64,000 bases of DNA, taken from positions 71,879,186-71,943,185 of the forward strand of contig CM056743.1 in the NCBI GenBank assembly GCA_029851415.1, written 5' to 3'. The stretch is from Eretmocerus hayati. Lineage: Eukaryota > Arthropoda > Insecta > Hymenoptera > Aphelinidae. Numbering within the stretch: the stretch's first letter is position 1; each line of letters opens with the position of its first letter. Both the position numbers and the translations under genes were made by a program. Under the pieces are notes generated by a model, which was not told the DNA's origin, did not search any database, and saw only the letters and a program-made list of their open reading frames with translations. Of the stretch, positions 1 through 10,966 are shown in pieces.

Positions 1-1810
1 CCATTTTTTGAAAATTCGATTTTTTCGGTTTTAGAAAAAGGCGATTTTTTGCGCATGCGCACGAACGTAGACTTTCAGCGTCACTTTCAATGGAAAGCTG
101 ACAAAATTTGCTATAAAATGACTACCCGCAAAGTTGAAATTCATGCACTAAACGGGATCTGCAACGATTAATTATATGAAATCAAAATTACATGAAAATT
201 CAGCCAATTAACGCCTTCGTGGCGCCCGCTGAGATGACACATTTACGAGATCTTCTCTCGACTCAATTTCGAGTACCAAATTGACCTGAAAAAAATTCAG
301 ACTACATGGTTTCAACGTAAAATTGTATGAACTTTCAAAATATGCGATGAAAAACCCCGTTTGAGGCAAATCGGAGATGCTACATTCAATTTTTTGCCAG
401 AAAATACGATATTTCACATTCAAAATTGCGAAATAGTATATTAAGCAACAAGGGCGCCAACAGATATTTGCGCACGAGTCACCGCAACGAGTGTGCAAAC
501 GCCTCATTTACGCACAGTTTCATCGTTTACGCAATGTGCAAATGGCTCATTTGCGCACTGCGTGAACGACGAAACTGTGCGCAAATGGAACGTTTGCACA
601 CGAGTTGCGGGGACGAGTGCGCAAATGTCGGCGCCCGAGTTGCTTACGATATTTTTTGTTATTTCTGTGAGCAAAAATGTAACCCGCCTCCTAAAACACA
701 TCAAAAAATTAGGGGATGCTGTGAGACTTGGGCGTCGTCTCGAGAGTTGACGGACTTTGTTCCTTTTTCGCATTGGTGTGTACGAACTTTCCGAGTCCTT
801 TTTCCTCCTCAAACAAGTTATAAACCATTTTCATTTGAACTACTTGGGATCCATGACGATTTTCTGAAAAATTTTGACAGTAGCGAGGAGTGACCGAAGC
901 ACCACCTACAACGAATGGTCAATGCATCTCAAGCATTCAGAGGAACATGGCATGACGGGGTCACAGGCGGGCGGAGGAGGGGGTGCAGGGGGCGGAGCCC
1001 CCGCCGGGGGGTTCGGGGGGCGGAGCCCCCCGACTGAAAAAAAATTCGGAGAAATGTATGAGAAAAAACTCTATCGCCCATATAGTATGTTACCACGTTG
1101 ATCAAAACTGTCGCTGGTGCTCGAAAGATCGAAGTTAGATATTCTTCACAATTATGTATGATGATGATATATAGATAGATGATGGTATAGAGTGATCAGA
1201 AAACAACTCAAGTCCAGTGCGCAAATGCCTCATTTGCAAACTGTTCTTCGTTTACGCAGTGCGCAAACGAGTATTTGCGCACTGATGCCTCATTTGCGCA
1301 CTGCGTGAAAAAATATTTGCACACAGTTGTGTCGGAATAATGTGCAAATTCGCTATTTGCACACGCACACTTGCGTCTAAATGGCCATTTTTGCGCACAG
1401 AATAACAAAAAATTATATGTAGCACCTCGGGTTTGCCTCAAACGGAATTCTCCATCGCATATTTCGAAAGTTCAGACAATTTTACGTTGAAACCATGTGA
1501 TCCGAAATTTTTTAGGACGATTTCGTACTCTAAAATGAGTCCCTTGAAGATCTCGTGAATGTGTCATCTCAGCAGGCGCCACGAAGGCGTTAATGGGCTG
1601 AATTTTCATGTGATTTTGATTCGACATAATTAATCTTTGCAGATCACGTTCCAGTGCATGAATTTCAACTTTGCGGGTAGTCATTTTAAAGCAAATTTTG
1701 TCAGCTTTCCATTGAAAGCGACGTTGAAAGTCTACGTTTGTGCGCATGCGCAGAAAATCGCCTTTTTCTGAAACCGAAAAAATCGAATTTTCAAAAAATG
1801 GCTCATAAGT
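1..1810. mobile_element. Long-arm foldback element, cut by the window edge
   Basis: Positions 1-395 reappear as a reverse complement at about 1415-1800. Both arms share the A/T-rich tip, the GCGCATGCGC palindrome (51-60 and 1743-1752) and the GGCGCCACGAAGGCG-type block. The right arm continues past 1800 (CTCATAAGTCACTTGG), so the left tip lies outside the window and the true ends and any target duplication cannot be read. The ~1-kb interior has no convincing protein. It holds TTTGCGCAC-type motifs at about 470-640 and 1215-1400 and a G/C hairpin pair at 967-1036. ORFs over the arms are mirror artefacts of the inverted repeat. I infer a non-autonomous foldback DNA element; the superfamily is unknown. 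Confidence 0.8.
967..1036. repeat. Paired GGGGGCGGAGCCCCC palindromes
   Basis: Two near-identical G/C palindromes lie at 988-1002 and 1015-1031, separated by GCCGGGGGGTTC. Each can form a stable stem. The block is a sharp composition outlier in the A/T-rich element interior. Similar GGGGGCGGAGCCCCC words are common as dispersed repeats in animal genomes; here they may be a tiny insertion or an amplified hairpin. Confidence 0.6.
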
Positions 1811-2300
1811 CACTTGGATCGCCCCAAACTTCTCTGAAACCCATTTTTTTCGAAAGAACGCAAAATTTTACGTCAAATATATGATTTAAAGAAAATAAGA
1901 AAAATGGCTTTTCGAGAAATCAACATTTTAGTGAAAAACACTCTTTTGCCTCCAGGAGGCCCCCAAATCACAGAAAAGGAATTTCCAACAACGTTTTCGA
2001 TAGGTTTTTTGATGCCCTTTCAGATGCCGCAATCCGCAAATCGATAGCTATTCAAAAACTCGAAATATTCCTATTTTCGTGAATAAAAGAGCATCGATTT
2101 TTCCACGATAAATTTTCGGTCTGTTGACGGATGTGCGTGCAATGGAGAGGAGAAATTTTTTTTGGGCCCCATAGATGGTCCAAAGTTCCTATTTTGGGCC
2201 ATAGAATCGAATGAAAAAGGTTAAAAAAGAATCTGAGAGATGACCCCTTTCCGTAGGTCGCTTTGGCGTGGAATTCATCATATGCTTCCCTCACGGAATA
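1811..2300. repeat. Diverged dispersed repeat, copy 1
   Basis: This stretch aligns by eye, in the same order and orientation, with 13510-13935. Shared landmarks are a TTTCGATAGRTTTTT block, the CCCCATAGA-GGTC/GTGAAGAGTTC segment, GGCC/GACCATAGAATCGA and a terminal CGCTTTSGCGTGGAATT. Similarity extends leftwards into the GCGCATGCGCAG tip of the preceding foldback arm (compare 1690-1800 with 13380-13450). Both copies may therefore be pieces of one longer element family. No coding capacity is apparent. Confidence 0.6.
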
Positions 2301-2334
2301 TATCTCAATTCGTCTATAAAATCCGGACGGATCC

Positions 2335-2445
2335 AATACTGTCCGGATAATATCCGGTTATCCGGATATTTGTATCCGCCCGGACTTTTTTGCCGAATCC
2401 GGATGTTCGGATAGTTCGGATTTTTCAAAAATCCGAATGAAAGTC
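2335..2445. repeat. ATCCGGAT-rich palindromic cluster
   Basis: About 110 bases carry repeated ATCCGGAT/TATCCGG words in both orientations (GTCCGGATAATATCCGG against CCGGATATTTGTATCCG). The same 8-mer is the core of the large satellites inside FB-A and FB-B, but the flanking monomer sequence is not recognisably shared. It may be an independent palindromic repeat or a relic of one monomer. Confidence 0.5.
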
Positions 2446-2454
2446 CCAGCTCTA

Positions 2455-2625
2455 TTTCAAAGGTCTCAAAAATACCTATGATTTGACCACTGGTAAGGAA
2501 CGATTATCGTACTTTTTATAGGAGCTTTAGCCGATACAAGTGGAGTAGTTCTGTAAAAATGTCGAACTTTGAGCTCAATCTGCAAAAGTCGTTTCTTTAT
2601 TTTCGGACTTGGAACTATGCAATAT
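2455..2625. repeat. Dispersed repeat shared with 13150-13310
   Basis: The order of blocks matches the second copy: AAGGTCTC, CTATGATTTGACCACT (CTACGATTTGATCACT in the partner), CGTACTTTTTATAGGA, then AACTTTGAGCTCAAT. Both copies sit next to a copy of the repeat at 1811/13380, although the relative order differs. No protein is evident. Confidence 0.6.
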
Positions 2626-3013
2626 GTTCTTCGACGCAAAAACTACCATCATCAACAAGGATCTCGGTGGAGAGATCGTCGGCTCCTACGAAAACTAGTA
2701 CGTTTTTCGTGAAGACTAGCACGTTTTGCCGTTTCACACGAATAGTACATTATGAAGCGTATGCTGGAAACTGCGTGTTTTCCGCGGCGAGTGCTCGGAC
2801 GTCGTTGACGCATAGAGGCTTAAACGTTCCCTAGATTCCCCCGGCGTATTTATTGCTATTGTAGGCATTGTAGCTAATAATCATGTATTGATGCAATGCA
2901 AGTTGTCACGTGCTGCTTTGTTGTGGAATTTCTTACTCGCGTTTTCGTGGCCAATTTGCGCGATTGATTGTTCATTAATATTTGCTTTTATCGAGAAGTT
3001 TATTTACGTCACA
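2626..3013. other. No assigned feature
   Basis: I see no gene, tandem repeat or inverted partner for this stretch. It ends at the TA dinucleotide (3014-3015) that flanks the large inverted-repeat unit, so it is probably the local genomic sequence to the left of that unit. Confidence 0.4.
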
Positions 3014-3015
3014 TA

Positions 3016-3634
3016 CAGGGCGTTCAGAAACCCCATATTCACCCGGAACCGGGTGAAACTTTGAACATTTTTGAATTCGATGGCGCAAGAAAGAAATTTT
3101 TCCACCGAGGCATTTTTTTAAAAAAGCTTAACGAAAAATGCGTATCAAAATCGTATCGTTCGTATCGTTTTGCGTATCGCGCGAGTCGTTTAGGACGTAT
3201 CGAGGGTGCATATCGCACGCATCGTCGTGCCATATCGCGTGTATCGCTGAAGCGTATCAGCAGATACGGTCATACTTATTTTTTTGGTATTCTACGGGCT
3301 TAATGCGTGGCCTCGAATAATTTTTGAACAGCTAGTGCGCTGTGGAGCTAGTGTTTATGGTCTGGGCATGTACATACTAGTCTCACAAAAACGGTTACAG
3401 TGCGGACGAACGAAATCCTTGTGCAGCTATGACGGAGGTTGTATGTTGTATTTTCACGGCAGCGCGGATATTTTTGTAGCTGAGATTCATTTGGTGCCGA
3501 GGTGAAGCGCGACCTTATTTATGGATTGCCCCTGAGGTTGACGGAAAGATTTCTGACAGGGGAGGCAGAGAACGGCACAGCTGTCGTCACTCGTGGCGAC
3601 GAGCGAGCAGAAGGCAGCCCGAGCAGAAGATTTC
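3016..3634 (+). repeat. Outer inverted arm, left
   Basis: Reverse-complement partner of 25325-25946 with high identity along its whole length. It contains a CGTATCG-rich block (3137-3262), and its inner end is CGAGCAGAAGGCAGCCCGAGCAG. The partner has small indels, for example in the TTCAGCG/GAAGCG stretch. ORFs read through it on both strands, but none resembles a known family. Confidence 0.85.
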
Positions 3635-4253
3635 GATACAACCTATCCGGGTGATCAAAATTTTACAGAAACTGATACAACCCATCCTGGTAATCAAAAT
3701 TACAGTCATAAGCTATGGTCAAAATACATTGGAAGCCTCTGCTGCTCATTGGTTTCATTATTATTGCTCCATCCGTTCCCATAATCCAACAGATCACTCG
3801 ACAGAGCCCAAGCTCAAATAACCATCGCTCCTAGTTTGATTCAGCCTAGTTTTGCTTCAGTAATGTATCTCTTAAGCTCTGAACACTATCATGCTATGAT
3901 GATTAGAATTATGAAATGTAGGTGGTTGGGATGAAACAGAGGAATGATGGAAATCATTCTCCTGGGGAAGAATGAATTATCGGAGGAACACGAAGCCTCT
4001 GGAACTATTCGCAATGGAATCGATCAATTGCGTCATTCATCTGGCCTCTCTGATCTCATGAGTTGTGGTTTCAGAACTGAACCATCAGGGGCGTGGGATA
4101 TTGTTATTGATATGCCTTGACGAGAGAATTTGTGCTCTGTGTCGATAAAGTTTTTTAAAATTAAGTTTTCTAGCTAAAGTTGAATTCAAATTAGGTTTTG
4201 TGAATTTATGGCTCTGGTGGCAGGTCCTTGCAGTGTACCAGGCACATATTTAA

Positions 4254-4494
4254 CACGTTCGCTGCGAAGCCGGTTTTTCGTGATCTTATTCCTCTCATGA
4301 ACTGGACCCCCGTACCCTGGTAAAAATGCTTGGATCGGAGCAAACTTTTTTTGGTTCGTTGGTTGAGCCCTAGACGGAGTAAATCACATTGGAAAGTTCT
4401 TACTGGGTATATTTTTCGAGTCATTACGAACTGGATGAGATTGGAAAATGGAAAATCGCGGGAACCACCCGTGGGTCCCACCGCAGTGAGCGTG
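4254..4494. mobile_element. TTAA-flanked MITE (piggyBac-like)
   Basis: The element starts CACGTTCGCTGCG and ends with the imperfect complement CGCAGTGAGCGTG. It is flanked by TTAA at 4250-4253 and 4495-4498. The right D arm lacks it: there the sequence passes directly from GCGCATATTTGAG to CAATTATATCC (complement of about 15030-15055). TTAA duplications are characteristic of piggyBac and some other cut-and-paste families. At 241 bp it is non-autonomous. Confidence 0.8.
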
Positions 4495-5075
4495 TTAAGC
4501 AATTATTTCCTGCATATTTTTACTTCCAAAAAACGATGGCAGGGGTTTCAAAAAACAAGGATGCGCTCAAAACGAGATCATCACGCTGATTTTTCGAGTT
4601 GCCATTAGCAAAATTTGATTGATGTCACAATAAATCTTAAAATGCTCACGAAATGTACCGATGACATCTTTTTTGAGCTCATGAGGGCAGATTCTCTTCG
4701 TTTCCCTTGTTCTTATAATTAATTTCCAATTACCCTATTGAAAAAAATTATGTCATGTACATGACATAAAAACGTGATGTCACGTTTTTTCGAAAAACCA
4801 CATCACGATCTTGGACATTCATGACATAAGTCCATGATCAACTTCATGTCATGGAAACTTGTCATGATCATATGTCATAGTTTTATGTCACGAATTTTCG
4901 TCATGATTTCCCGGATTTTCCGCGCATGTCATGTGACTTTGTCAAGATTTTTGTCACGTTTTGCCGGATTTTTTACTAAAACGCAACTGAAAGATCCAGT
5001 GCATGGACAAAAAATTTATCAATAACGGTCGACCAAAGAAAAAAGTCACGACATTGTTCCCGTGAAGATGAACTT

Positions 5076-5157
5076 TGCCGACACCGGGATTTGAACCCAC
5101 CCGCAGTCGGATGTGTCAAATTCAAAGTCCAACACCTTACCGTCGTGGCCAGCGAGG
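5076..5157 (-). pseudogene. tRNA-like segment in left foldback arm
   Basis: On the minus strand it has an exact B-box-type word (GGTTCAAATCC is GGTTCAAATCC here), a loosely matching A box (TGGCCACGACGG) and an anticodon-loop-like CTTTGAA flanked by pairable TTGGA and TTTGA-type stems. The acceptor ends do not pair: the 3' end is TGTCGGCA but the 5' end is CCTCGCTGG. It is therefore a tRNA-derived or tRNA-mimicking relic and not a functional tRNA. Its mirror lies at 5524-5607. Confidence 0.55.
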
Positions 5158-5523
5158 AAGGTTAGGTTACAGTCGGTAAAAGGCTTTGTTATGTTGCCGA
5201 TCGCTATAGCGGCTAGTATATAAGCCACATATAGGCGTTTTGATGCTCATTCGTTGATATAATAATGACGAGCAGAATATTTTTGTCGTTCGCAGACGAG
5301 CGAGCGGACGCTGTTTACACACTTTGGATTCTTTTCCAGCTTTGCTCAAAAAACTTTGTCAACTGATGCGTCCGCTCGCTCGTCTGCGAGCGGAAAAATA
5401 TTCCGCCCTTCATTATTACATCAACGAATGAGCATCAAAACGCCTATATATGGGGCCTATATATACTAACGGCTATAGCGATCCGCATCATAAGAAAGCC
5501 TTTTACCTACTCTCTACTAACCT

Positions 5524-5607
5524 TCCTCGCTGGCCACGACGGTAAGGTGTTGGACTTTGAATCTGACACATCCGACTGCGGGTGGGTTCAAATCCCGGTG
5601 TCGGCAA
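5524..5607 (+). pseudogene. tRNA-like segment in right foldback arm
   Basis: Plus-strand mirror of the left-arm segment, with CTGGCCACGACGGTAAGGTG, an anticodon-loop-like CTTTGAA, a long variable region and GGTTCAAATCCCGGTGTCGG. The TTGGA/TCTGA anticodon stem pairs with wobbles. The acceptor stem is missing. An internal RNA polymerase III promoter could still be functional, but this is inference. Confidence 0.55.
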
Positions 5608-6399
5608 AGTTCATCTTCACGGGAACAATGCCGTGACTTTTTTTTTTGGTCGACCGTTATTGATAAATTTTTTGTCCATGCACTGGATCTTTCAGTTGCG
5701 TTTTAGTAAAAAATCCGGCAAAACGTGACAAAAATCTTGACAAAGTCACATGACATGCCTCGCTTTACGTGAAAATTCAGAAAATCGTGACAAATAATTA
5801 TGACAAAGTCCCGTGACATGCGCGGAAAATCCGGGAAATCATGACGAAAATTCGTGACATAAAACTATGACATATGATCATGACAAGTTTCCATGACATG
5901 AAGTTGATCATGGACTTATGTCATGAATGTCCAAGATCGTGATGTCGTTTTTCGAAAAAACGTGACATCACGTTTTTATGTCATGTACATGACATAATTT
6001 TTTTCAATAGGGTAGAACAATCTCTTCTCTACTTTGAATTCTGAGAATTACAGTGCATGATGGCAACGGGTAAGATGAAGCAAAGGCTGTGCTTGGAAAA
6101 ACCTGACGATTTTCGATTTACTCTAAACTTTTCTTTTGCGTAAATTGAAGATTACTCGAGTGAGGCTTGACGAAAGAGATGTAAGAGATCCCTCTGGGGT
6201 GGAACACGATGGTACCCCCAACATTATTTTCCAACAAAATTCAAAATCATTCGTCGGCGTACTTTAGAATGGGGTCGATACTTCGATTTTTTCATGGAAA
6301 ATCGTATCTTCCATAGTTTCTCTTCCTTCCCCATTCTACCATAATGACTCGGAAGGAATGGTTTTCGTCGAAATATTCATGAAAGTTGTTTCTTGTTCA

Positions 6400-6866
6400 T
6401 TTTTTTTTGGAAATACAATCTATCACGAAGGATGTGTACATAATGTAACCGGGGGCTAGCAAAAAAATTGTAAATTCTATTCGTGCATTTCAATTCTTTT
6501 GTAAACCCTCGTGGTTTTTGTGACTCTTCAGCAAAGTATAGCATTTCAGTGTAACGCTAGCCTTGTAATGATGAGTAATTTTTTCCTGTACATTTTCACG
6601 TACGCGAATCAGCGTGCTGCCGGATAGAGATACTCGCGCGCGCAAGGTCCAGCCTCGCGTACGCAAAAATGTACAGGAAAAAATTACTCATCATTACAAG
6701 GCTAGCGTTACACTGAGGAGCTATACTTTGCTGAAGAGTCACAAGAACCACGAGGGTTTACAAGAGATTTGAAATGCACGAATAAGTTCTACAATTCTTC
6801 GCTCCCCCTTGGTTACATTATGTACACATCTTCTGTAATACATTGTATACGAGATAGTACATTTCA
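6400..6866. repeat. Palindrome at the inner tip of the left D arm
   Basis: Sequence 6410-6600 (ending GTAATGATGAGTAATTTTTT) is mirrored at 6660-6850 around the spacer CGTACGCGAATCAGCGTGC...GCCTCGCGTACGC. The right half (6600-6866) is also a direct repeat of 13937-14190. The same segment therefore occurs three times: once inverted and twice direct. The CGCGTACGC spacer may have seeded the adjacent array. Confidence 0.75.
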
Positions 6867-6889
6867 CAGACATTCATGGATGGGTTGCA

Positions 6890-7975
6890 TCTGCACGCAA
6901 GCTGATGTCAAGTCGCGTATACGACAACGAGTTTTCATTCGCAACGTGAGAGTCCATTTCACGTTGGCGACAATCGGACTCGCATCTCGCCAACGGATCA
7001 AGTTCGGGATACTCCTGCCCACGCGCGAACGAGACTCACCTGACGCATGCAAGACAATACATCTTCACGCGCGCGCAGCTGGAAGGATGCGGAGGTGGGA
7101 TAGTGCCTGCTCGAGCATCTCGACTTGTCCTAGACTCGATTCACGCACGCGACAACATCACGTCACGTACGCGACAACGGGATCTCATTCGCGTACGCGA
7201 GGATGTCGTCTCGCGTGAGTGAAAAACGGATCAGCGAAGAAACGCACTCAGTTCGCGCACGCGAAACTGTCGAGTCGCGTACGCGGAAACGGAGTTTCAT
7301 TCGCATGAGCGACGGTTCTGTTCATGCACGCTGAGCCGGCAGGATGTCGAGGTGGGATTGTCTCTCCTCGATGACCAGACCGAAAACGGAGTTTCATTCG
7401 CATACGCGAGAGTGTCATTCCGCGTATGCGACAGTCAGACTCGCCTCGCTCAAGCTGGTCGTGTTGGGCATACTGTCGCGTACGCGCCAAGGAGATGATG
7501 GTTTTCTTCATGCACACAGAGCCGGCAGGATGCCGAGGCGGGATCGTCTCTTCTCGATGACCGGACTCACTTCGCGCACGCGAAAATGTTGAGTCGCCTG
7601 CGCGACTCTGGAATCTCATCCGCGGACGCGAGAGTGTCATCTCGCGTACCCGACAATTGGACCTCACGAAATGCACTCGGTTCGCGCCCGCGAAAATGCC
7701 ATGTCGCGTACGCGACAACAAAACCTCATTCGCCTATGTCGTCTCGCGTACGCGAAAAGCGGTTTAGCACGAACTGCACTCGGTTCGCGTACGCAAAAAT
7801 GTCAAGTCGCGTGCGCGACTCTGGAACCTCATCCGCGAACGCGAGAGTGTCATCTCGCGTACGCGACAATTGGACCTCACGAACTGCACTCGGTTCGCGC
7901 CCGCAAAAATGCCATGTCTCGTACGCGATCATGGAGTTTCATTCGCATACGGGAGAGCACATCTCGGGGCATTTG
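6890..7975. repeat. CGCGTACGCG palindrome array
   Basis: Roughly 1.1 kb is dominated by variants of TCGCGTACGCGA, spaced about 30-60 bp apart and interspersed with GGACCTCACGAA.TGCACTCGGTT and CTCATCCGCGAACGCGAG units. A longer repeat (GCCGGCAGGATGYCGAGG near 7078, 7329 and 7519) suggests a higher-order unit of about 190-250 bp. Very CpG-dense relative to its surroundings. ORFs over it on both strands are consequences of the repeat and do not resemble proteins. It lies just inside the D-arm palindrome. Confidence 0.75.
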
Positions 7976-7984
7976 TCAGATTAA

Positions 7985-10257
7985 TTGTGTGTGATGAGGC
8001 ATTCCAATTATTCCCAGCCTTCGCAAGTCTGGATGGTCGGCAGAGCCCTTGCGGCAATTCTCACAAATTTGCTCTGGGGCATCGAGATGAGTGACGAGGC
8101 TCGCGGTAGTTTTAAGCCTGCGCATCAATTTTCATTCACTGAGAATATCCTTCGATACGTAGGAGAATGCAAATGCGCAGGAGATGTCGATGACTGAATT
8201 CCATTCCAATTTGGAAACGGTTTTTCGCATCCTTGCCTAATAACCCCCCCCCCCAATCATACCAGATTCGATATATTCAGCAAAGGTTCTGGATGCAAAA
8301 TGATCCGGCAGGCACGATGGAATGGTTACCTAACGTCTCATTCACAGGTAAACGGGTTGAAAAGATTTTGCCCAACTTATTATTGATCGATCCATTGAAA
8401 TTCTCGAGAACGCGATTTAATGGGTCAAACGGCGATTTTGAGAGTTTTACGATGGGTTTTCCGGGTACTGTAAGTTCCTGGGCGACTTCGAGGTCTTGAG
8501 GATTCTCTGTCCCACTCACTATGGTATTAGTGATGAGGAAAAATCACTTTGGTGTCCATATCTGATATGGGCCAATCGCCACAGTCACCTGATAGAGTCT
8601 TTGTTACATCTATCATACATCTGATTCAAATGAGGATTAATGATTGATCGTACTATAGCCCTGAAAAATTATTTGCCGAATATTGAGAAGAAGCGGGGTT
8701 GCAACGGATCAAACTATTATTCTTCGTCGATAACTCGTATTTCAGTTATTTATTCATTCATTTTCTCCTTCCTTGCATCAGTTCGTGAATAATTCATGGT
8801 CAATTGTGCTTGACTGCTTTGTTTCGAACGATTTATATGCATCTTCCAGCCCCGACTATAGGAATCCTTGAGCCAAAATAATGATAGTTTTGTGTCTCAA
8901 TTATTGGAGATCTATTCTTGAATGGACCAACATTTTAATTCAGTCTCATATCGTTCACGCGCATGTCATAACTAGTAATAAGTGTATCTAGTTGAGAGAA
9001 TTGGAATATTTGATGGCTACGAATATGGGGGTTATTCACAACTCCTTGTTAATTGGAGTGCAGAACTGTATTCATTTAGGCTCAAGTATCACTATTCAAG
9101 AACTGCAAATGCACTTTCGGATAACAATCCAACTCAGTATACCTAGTTGATTATGGATTATTCGCAATCTAAACTATAACAATAACCAAGTTTGTATCAC
9201 AACTTATCGTTGACTCATAGTAGATGGCTCTGTTGTTGATGATTCTCATTGTGACAGCTTCATTCTTTCCCATTATCGGCCGGGTTACTTTTCAGAGCTC
9301 ATTCATGGATTATCAACCCCCCCCCCCCCATTTGATGTGGATGAGTGTTTTTCTCGAAGATTACTCTGGGGCTCAGAACCCTGAAACAAGTCTTTACAAT
9401 TCCGAATCTTATGGAAACATCATGTCCAATAGTAGGAGGCTATTGGATCATCGTGGTATGGGAAGCAATCTATTGGGAAGCTATATACGAAGCTCAAATG
9501 AACTATCTCGTTTCCATCACCATCCATACGGATGATTCACCCGCATTACTCCAAATAAAGACCCATCTGTTCGATAGATCCAAACATGTTCTCCCAATAC
9601 AAATCGTACTACCCTGGTTATTCATATGATGCAAATCAATTCTCTATTCATCATATCACATGCTACGAGTTCAAAATATTCCTGCAAGGTCTCGCAGGTA
9701 AGTGAAAAGTTGATTGGTGTGTTTGTAGGTTCCCGCAGATCCGTATAGACATCTACATTTCATGAATTTGTGGGTCACTCTATCATTTTTTGGTGGTTTT
9801 TGGCGAGAAAATGTGCTGAAGAATCCCAGCAGCGATCCCTGCCCTTTTTCCCTTGGAGCATCTGATGATTGGACCATATGCCATCACGCCTGCAATGATA
9901 GTTATTTCCTGCACATTGGCTCTACACTTAGATTTAATTTTCATCAGGGTTGTTTTACTGTTCTCAAGCTCACTTTCAAATCAGTCACACAGTATTCAAT
10001 CATCGAATAGTGTGAGATGATGCTTTCAGTGTTTTTGAGCTTCGTGAATTAGGATAGACACTTTTATTTCATGCATTGGGCGTTGTTCTATCACTCTCGA
10101 GCGTATTTCGGCAAAATAATATACTGACAATTCCAGTGCCAATTTTTACTCGTCTATCTTGAAGAATCCGTTGAGTGGGTAATGTTAGTTGATGCCTGCC
10201 GATATCTTTAGTTCCCGCACGTCTGTCTAGTAACCTTGATTCCATGTTTATTTAGAA
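7985..10257. other. Unassigned spacer between the D arms, left part
   Basis: I find no gene, transposon terminus or clear repeat. Two poly-C tracts of 11-12 bases occur (about 8244 and 9319). The longest open frames (for example 9224-9535, which starts with a hydrophobic stretch) show no recognisable domain and run through a poly-C tract. Weak similarity exists between about 9725-9800 and 11070-11150 (CATCTACAT, TTTGTGGGT and TTTTGG/TTCTGG blocks), possibly a diverged duplication. Confidence 0.4.
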
Positions 10258-10266
10258 TATGATGAG

Positions 10267-10957
10267 GGCAAAGGTACCCCGGCACCGAAATTGTGAGCTG
10301 TGGAAAATCCGAAAAGACAGATCGGTGCACCGAAAATTCTACCTCTCGAATCTACTAGCAGAAAAACTCTACCTTTTTCCATTTCTTTAAATTATCAGAA
10401 AACTAGCTCATTTCACCCATCCTGGTGCGCCTTGACCCTAGCTCGTAGCGACACACTCTTGGTCTAGAAAAATCCTACCCGGTCTGAAAAAAATTCTACC
10501 ACCTCAGTTTTTCCAAATTTTTTATTGGGTTTTCCGTGATTAGCAGTAATTAGGCTTTGACTCGTGGTCAACTGCAGCCAGCTGATACATTTATCGCGGT
10601 GTGGCGCATCTTGCTGGTGTGAACGTGGCCTAATGTAGCACGTTCACACCAGGGTTTGGGATTGGGAAATATTTCTACTGATCACGGAAAACCCAATAGA
10701 AAATTTGGAAAAACTGAGGTGGTAGAATTTTTTTTAGACCGGGTAGAATTTTTCTAGACCAAGAGTATGTCGCTACGAGCAAGGGTCAAGGCGCACCAGG
10801 ATGGGTGAAATGAGCTAGTTCTCTGATCATTCAAAAAAAATGAAGAAAGGTAGAGTTTTCCTGCTTGTGGATTCGGGAGGTAGAATTTTCGGTGCATCGA
10901 TTTGTTTTTTTTTGGATTTTCCACAGCTCACAATTTCGGTGCCAGGGTACCTTTGCC
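10267..10957. mobile_element. 691-bp foldback MITE with 9-bp duplication (Mutator-like)
   Basis: The termini are GGCAAAGGTACC and GGTACCTTTGCC, with ~300-bp arms (10267-10560 and 10665-10957). The flanking duplication is TATGATGAG at 10258-10266 and 10958-10966, exact. The loop carries a perfect 14-bp hairpin (CTGGTGTGAACGTG at 10614-10627 with 10639-10652). A 9-bp duplication and long arms are typical of Mutator-like elements. No transposase is present. Confidence 0.85.
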
Positions 10958-10966
10958 TATGATGAG

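Larger units (their letters stand above)
4733..6012. mobile_element. 1.28-kb foldback MITE with TA duplication, tRNA-like arms
   Basis: The termini are CCCTATTG and CAATAGGG, followed inward by ATTATGTCATGTACATGACAT. The arms span about 4733-5311 and 5368-6012 around a short loop. TA lies on both sides (4731-4732, 6013-6014). The inverted D arm at about 14800 lacks the element and reads CATTAAGAAC at the join, so an empty site is visible. Each arm contains a tRNA-like segment and a TGTCACGTTTTGCCGG-rich block of clustered TGTCATG/CATGACA words. The element has no transposase and is probably mobilised by a TA-targeting enzyme in trans. Confidence 0.85.
3637..6600 (+). repeat. Inner inverted arm, left (D arm) with two insertions
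   Basis: Without its two inserts this arm is the reverse complement of 13937-15601. Diagnostic paired blocks include ACAACCTATCCGGGTGATC (module start), the GGTGTTCCACCCCAGAGG-type block near 6197 and 14612, the ATGACTCGGAAGGAATGG block near 6345, and the GATAGAGATACTCGCGCGCGC tip. The insertions at 4254-4494 and 4733-6012 are absent from the right arm. No coding capacity was recognised. Confidence 0.8.

Noticed and set aside
5524..5607. Functional tRNA gene
   Set aside because: The B box is good, but the acceptor ends do not pair and the A box has mismatches; both copies lie in arms of a foldback.
9224..9535. Small secreted protein (hydrophobic N-terminus, 103 codons)
   Set aside because: It runs through a poly-C tract, shows no cysteine pattern or family similarity that I recognise, and lacks supporting context.
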